From Gordonia sp. (in: high G+C Gram-positive bacteria) (lineage in GTDB: Bacteria; Actinomycetota; Actinomycetes; Mycobacteriales; Mycobacteriaceae): 7,947 nt of DNA. A model generated the notes under the pieces. That model was not told the origin of the DNA. It worked only from the letters and a program-made list of their open reading frames with translations, and searched no databases. A program made the translations under genes and the position numbers. Positions 6,359 to 7,947 of the stretch are shown in pieces. Location of the stretch: NCBI GenBank assembly GCA_030152405.1, contig JASLJL010000239.1, positions 1 through 7,947 on the forward strand, given 5' to 3'. Position 1 is the stretch's first letter. Every line of letters begins with the position of its first letter.

Positions 6359-6754
6359 TCAGTCGGCGTTGATGATTCCCAGTCGAACGGCGACGGCCCG
6401 ACTCGCGGACTCGACCGCCCCGATGGGACGCAATGCGGTTTCGGCGATCACGACGACGCTCTCGACGCGGCTGACGACCGCCTCGAGTCGTGCGACGACA
6501 CTCGCCATCCTGGTCACCGTCTCGTCGACGCGGACCAGCGTGGTCCCGAACGCCTCCAGGGTCACTTCGAGCTTCTCGAGGGTGCCGTCCAGATCGGCGG
6601 TGGTCTTCGCCAGTCCGGTCAGCACCGGACCCATCTCTCCGATGAGGTCCTCGACCTGGTTGACGGTCTGATCGGCGTTGAGCGCCGCCTGCGCCAGCTT
6701 GCGCAGTCGTTGACGGTCCGCACCCGCCCGCGATCGATCGTCCGGAGTCGACAT
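6359..6754 (-). CDS. Predicted helical/coiled-coil protein, unknown function
   Basis: 131 residues from the ATG at 6754. I do not recognise the family. The N-terminus is charged (DDRSRAGADRQRLRKLAQ). Residues ~25-108 are almost entirely helix-forming with repeated hydrophobic spacing (VDETVTRMASVVARLEAVV and onward), as in coiled coils or helical bundles. After Pro110 comes a short helical tail ending IINAD. There is no Cys or Trp, no signal peptide and no convincing membrane helix. It could be a self-associating scaffold or a partner of a membrane protein; its place 39 bp before aqpZ allows, but does not show, a link. No ribosome site precedes 6754. An in-frame ATG at 6763 has two CATACT motifs just upstream and could be a leaderless start adding three residues. 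Longer in-frame extensions cross the pirin promoter and are unlikely. Confidence 0.75.
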   Translation of the reverse strand: MSTPDDRSRAGADRQRLRKLAQAALNADQTVNQVEDLIGEMGPVLTGLAKTTADLDGTLEKLEVTLEAFGTTLVRVDETVTRMASVVARLEAVVSRVESVVVIAETALRPIGAVESASRAVAVRLGIINAD

Positions 6755-6859
6755 GATGGCCATGAGTATGAAGTATGCCGGGAGTTTCCGCGCGTCGACG
6801 GCATTCTGGTCACGACGCGGAATGAATGCGGCAACGGTATGGTTGAGGACAGCAGATCG

Positions 6860-6871
6860 TTCAAATTTGAA
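6860..6871. promoter_or_regulatory. Perfect AT-rich palindrome, candidate operator of the pirin operon
   Basis: TTCAAATTTGAA is a perfect 12-bp palindrome in otherwise GC-rich DNA. It ends six bases before the pirin ribosome site (GGAG, 6878-6881) and lies about 16 bases downstream of a possible -10 (TATGGT, 6838-6843). That is a standard place for repressor binding. The next gene after pirin is a probable MarR regulator, a family that binds such palindromes and often controls its own operon. The palindrome is seen; the operator role is inferred. Confidence 0.5.
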
Positions 6872-6887
6872 GGAAATGGAGAACGTC

Positions 6888-7859
6888 ATGCCCGCCGTCA
6901 CCGCAGACACCACGACCCTGCCCCGCATCTCGCCTGCCGCCATCGACGCCGCCGAGCGGCCGGTCCGTTCCGTCACGACCGGCCCGCGCGGCTACGAGGG
7001 CGAGGGATTCCCCGTCGTCCGCGCGTTCGCCGGCGTCTCGCAGGCGGCGCTCGACCCGTTCATCCACATGGACCAGATGGGCGAGGTGGAATACCAGCCG
7101 GGTGAACCGCGCGGCACCGACTGGCACCCGCACCGCGGCTTCGAAACCGTCACGTACATGATCGACGGCCGTTTCCAGCACCAGGACTCCACCGGGGGCG
7201 GCGGACTGATCGAGAACGGCGCCACCCAGTGGATGACCGCGGGATCGGGAATCCTGCACATCGAGACTCCGCCGGTGGAACTCGTCGAGTCGGGCGGGAC
7301 GTTCCACGGCATCCAACTGTGGGTGAATCTGCCGTCCACCGACAAGTTCCTCACCCCGCGGTACCAGAACCTCGAAGGCGAACAGGTCCTTCTCCTCGCA
7401 TCCCCCGACGGCGGCAGCCTGGTCCGCGTGATCGCGGGCGATCTCGACGGACACGTCGGCCCCGGCGCCACTCACACGCCGATCACGTTCGCCCACGCGA
7501 CGATCGCGCCGGGCGCCGAGCTGTCGACGCCGTGGCGACCCGACTTCAACGCTCTCGTCTACGTTCTCTCCGGTCGCGGGACCGTCGGCGTCGAGCGCCG
7601 ACCGGTCGAAGGCGGGCAGCTCGTGGTCCTCGGAGCGGGCGACCGCATCACCGTGAACGCCGACGCCGGGCAGGACTCCAACCGGCCCGCGCTCGAGGTG
7701 CTGCTCCTCGGCGGACAGCCGATCCGCGAGCCGGTCGCACAGTACGGCCCCTTCGTCATGAACACCCGCCAGCAGGTGATTGAGGCCATGGAGGACTTCC
7801 AGGCCGGACGTCTCGGCGTCGTGCCCGCGGACGCTCTCCGCCCGCACCGCGCCAAGTGA
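6888..7859 (+). CDS. Pirin family protein (bicupin, possible dioxygenase)
   Basis: 323 residues from the ATG at 6888, chosen because GGAG (6878-6881) is six bases upstream; an in-frame ATG at 6876 is too close to AAGGAA, and longer extensions run through the promoter. The first cupin (about 30-150) carries the pirin metal ligands: His80 and His82 in DWHPHRGFETVTY, His124 and Glu126 in GILHIETP. The second cupin follows (about 195-275: TPITFAHATI, LVYVLSGRGTV, GDRITVNADAG). The C-terminus QYGPFVMNTRQQVIEAMEDFQAG is typical of the family. Pirins bind Fe(II); some bacterial ones have quercetinase activity, others act as redox or metabolic modulators. The protein is probably cytosolic. The stop overlaps the downstream MarR-like start by four bases, implying co-translation. 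Confidence 0.93.
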   Translation: MPAVTADTTTLPRISPAAIDAAERPVRSVTTGPRGYEGEGFPVVRAFAGVSQAALDPFIHMDQMGEVEYQPGEPRGTDWHPHRGFETVTYMIDGRFQHQDSTGGGGLIENGATQWMTAGSGILHIETPPVELVESGGTFHGIQLWVNLPSTDKFLTPRYQNLEGEQVLLLASPDGGSLVRVIAGDLDGHVGPGATHTPITFAHATIAPGAELSTPWRPDFNALVYVLSGRGTVGVERRPVEGGQLVVLGAGDRITVNADAGQDSNRPALEVLLLGGQPIREPVAQYGPFVMNTRQQVIEAMEDFQAGRLGVVPADALRPHRAK

Positions 7860-7947
7860 GCGACGCGTGGCGCCTGTTCATCGAGAACAGCGCGCGCATG
7901 CAGACCGTGCTCGACGACCGCCTCCGCGCCTCCGACGGCATGACGCT
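7856..7947 (+). CDS. Probable MarR-family transcriptional regulator, N-terminus only
   Basis: GTG at 7856 overlaps the pirin stop TGA (7857-7859) in a GTGA arrangement, and the frame stays open to the window end, giving 30 whole codons. The visible sequence, SDAWRLFIENSARM then TVLDDRLRASDGMTL, has the WR-start, long amphipathic first helix, LxxxLR run and G-M/L-T/S-L turn seen at the start of MarR proteins before the winged helix. No ribosome site is present, so translation is probably coupled to pirin. With only 30 residues another helical family cannot be excluded. If MarR, it is a dimeric DNA-binding regulator, probably responsive to an oxidant, phenolic or other small molecule. Confidence 0.65.
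   Translation, partial: MSDAWRLFIENSARMQTVLDDRLRASDGMT

Noticed and set aside
6753..6887. N-terminal extension of pirin from the ATG at 6753
   Set aside because: The added residues do not look like pirin, overlap the start of the coiled-coil gene on the other strand, and pass through the palindrome and ribosome site that serve the 6888 start.
5447..7105. Plus-strand ORF of 552 residues across the lipase, aquaporin and coiled-coil genes
   Set aside because: It runs through three genes on the other strand and into pirin in another frame, and its product is low-complexity Arg/Asp/His-rich.
6861..7847. Minus-strand ORF of 328 residues opposite pirin
   Set aside because: No motif; the pirin frame has the full metal-ligand set and a ribosome site.
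1..7947. CRISPR array, tRNA, rRNA, toxin-antitoxin or phage-defence system
   Set aside because: No regularly spaced repeats beyond the IS end, no structural RNA signature and no recognisable defence genes were seen.

Overview
The window is GC-rich actinobacterial DNA, most likely from the Mycobacteriales (Gordonia/Rhodococcus/Mycobacterium-type). This is inferred from the codon bias, GTG starts, candidate leaderless genes and protein families: a mycobacterial-type monoacylglycerol lipase, a DUF3089 lipase-like protein and a GH5 endoglycoceramidase. I could not run a search, so the genus is a guess.

Layout. (1) Bases 1-840 are the right-hand part of an IS481-type insertion sequence: the C-terminal half of a DDE transposase, then three tandem degenerate ~25-bp repeats, the last of which is probably the right terminus. 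(2) Bases 876-3523 hold a divergent pair of exported hydrolases, a DUF3089 alpha/beta-hydrolase (minus) and an endoglycoceramidase-like GH5 enzyme (plus). They share an 86-bp promoter region. (3) Bases 3594-4638 hold a two-gene unit: a 53-residue lysine-rich protein with a probable leaderless GTG start, then a short-chain dehydrogenase/reductase that starts one base after its stop codon. (4) Bases 4666-6754 hold three minus-strand genes, in transcription order a predicted coiled-coil protein, an AqpZ-type aquaporin and a monoacylglycerol lipase that appears to have its own leaderless promoter. (5) Bases 6860-7947 hold a pirin gene overlapping by 4 bases the start of a probable MarR-family regulator cut by the window edge. 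A perfect AT-rich palindrome sits just upstream of the pirin ribosome binding site.

Theme. Several products act on lipids or glycolipids: two lipase-like hydrolases, a glycosphingolipid glycanase and an SDR of a lipid-associated type. This suits an actinomycete that uses lipids or host- or animal-derived glycolipids. The link is inferred from neighbourhood, not shown. The pirin-MarR unit looks like a separate stress-responsive operon.

I see no CRISPR array, tRNA, rRNA or clear multi-gene defence system. The least-described items are the leaderless lysine-rich protein coupled to the SDR, the pirin-MarR palindrome and the triple repeat at the IS end.
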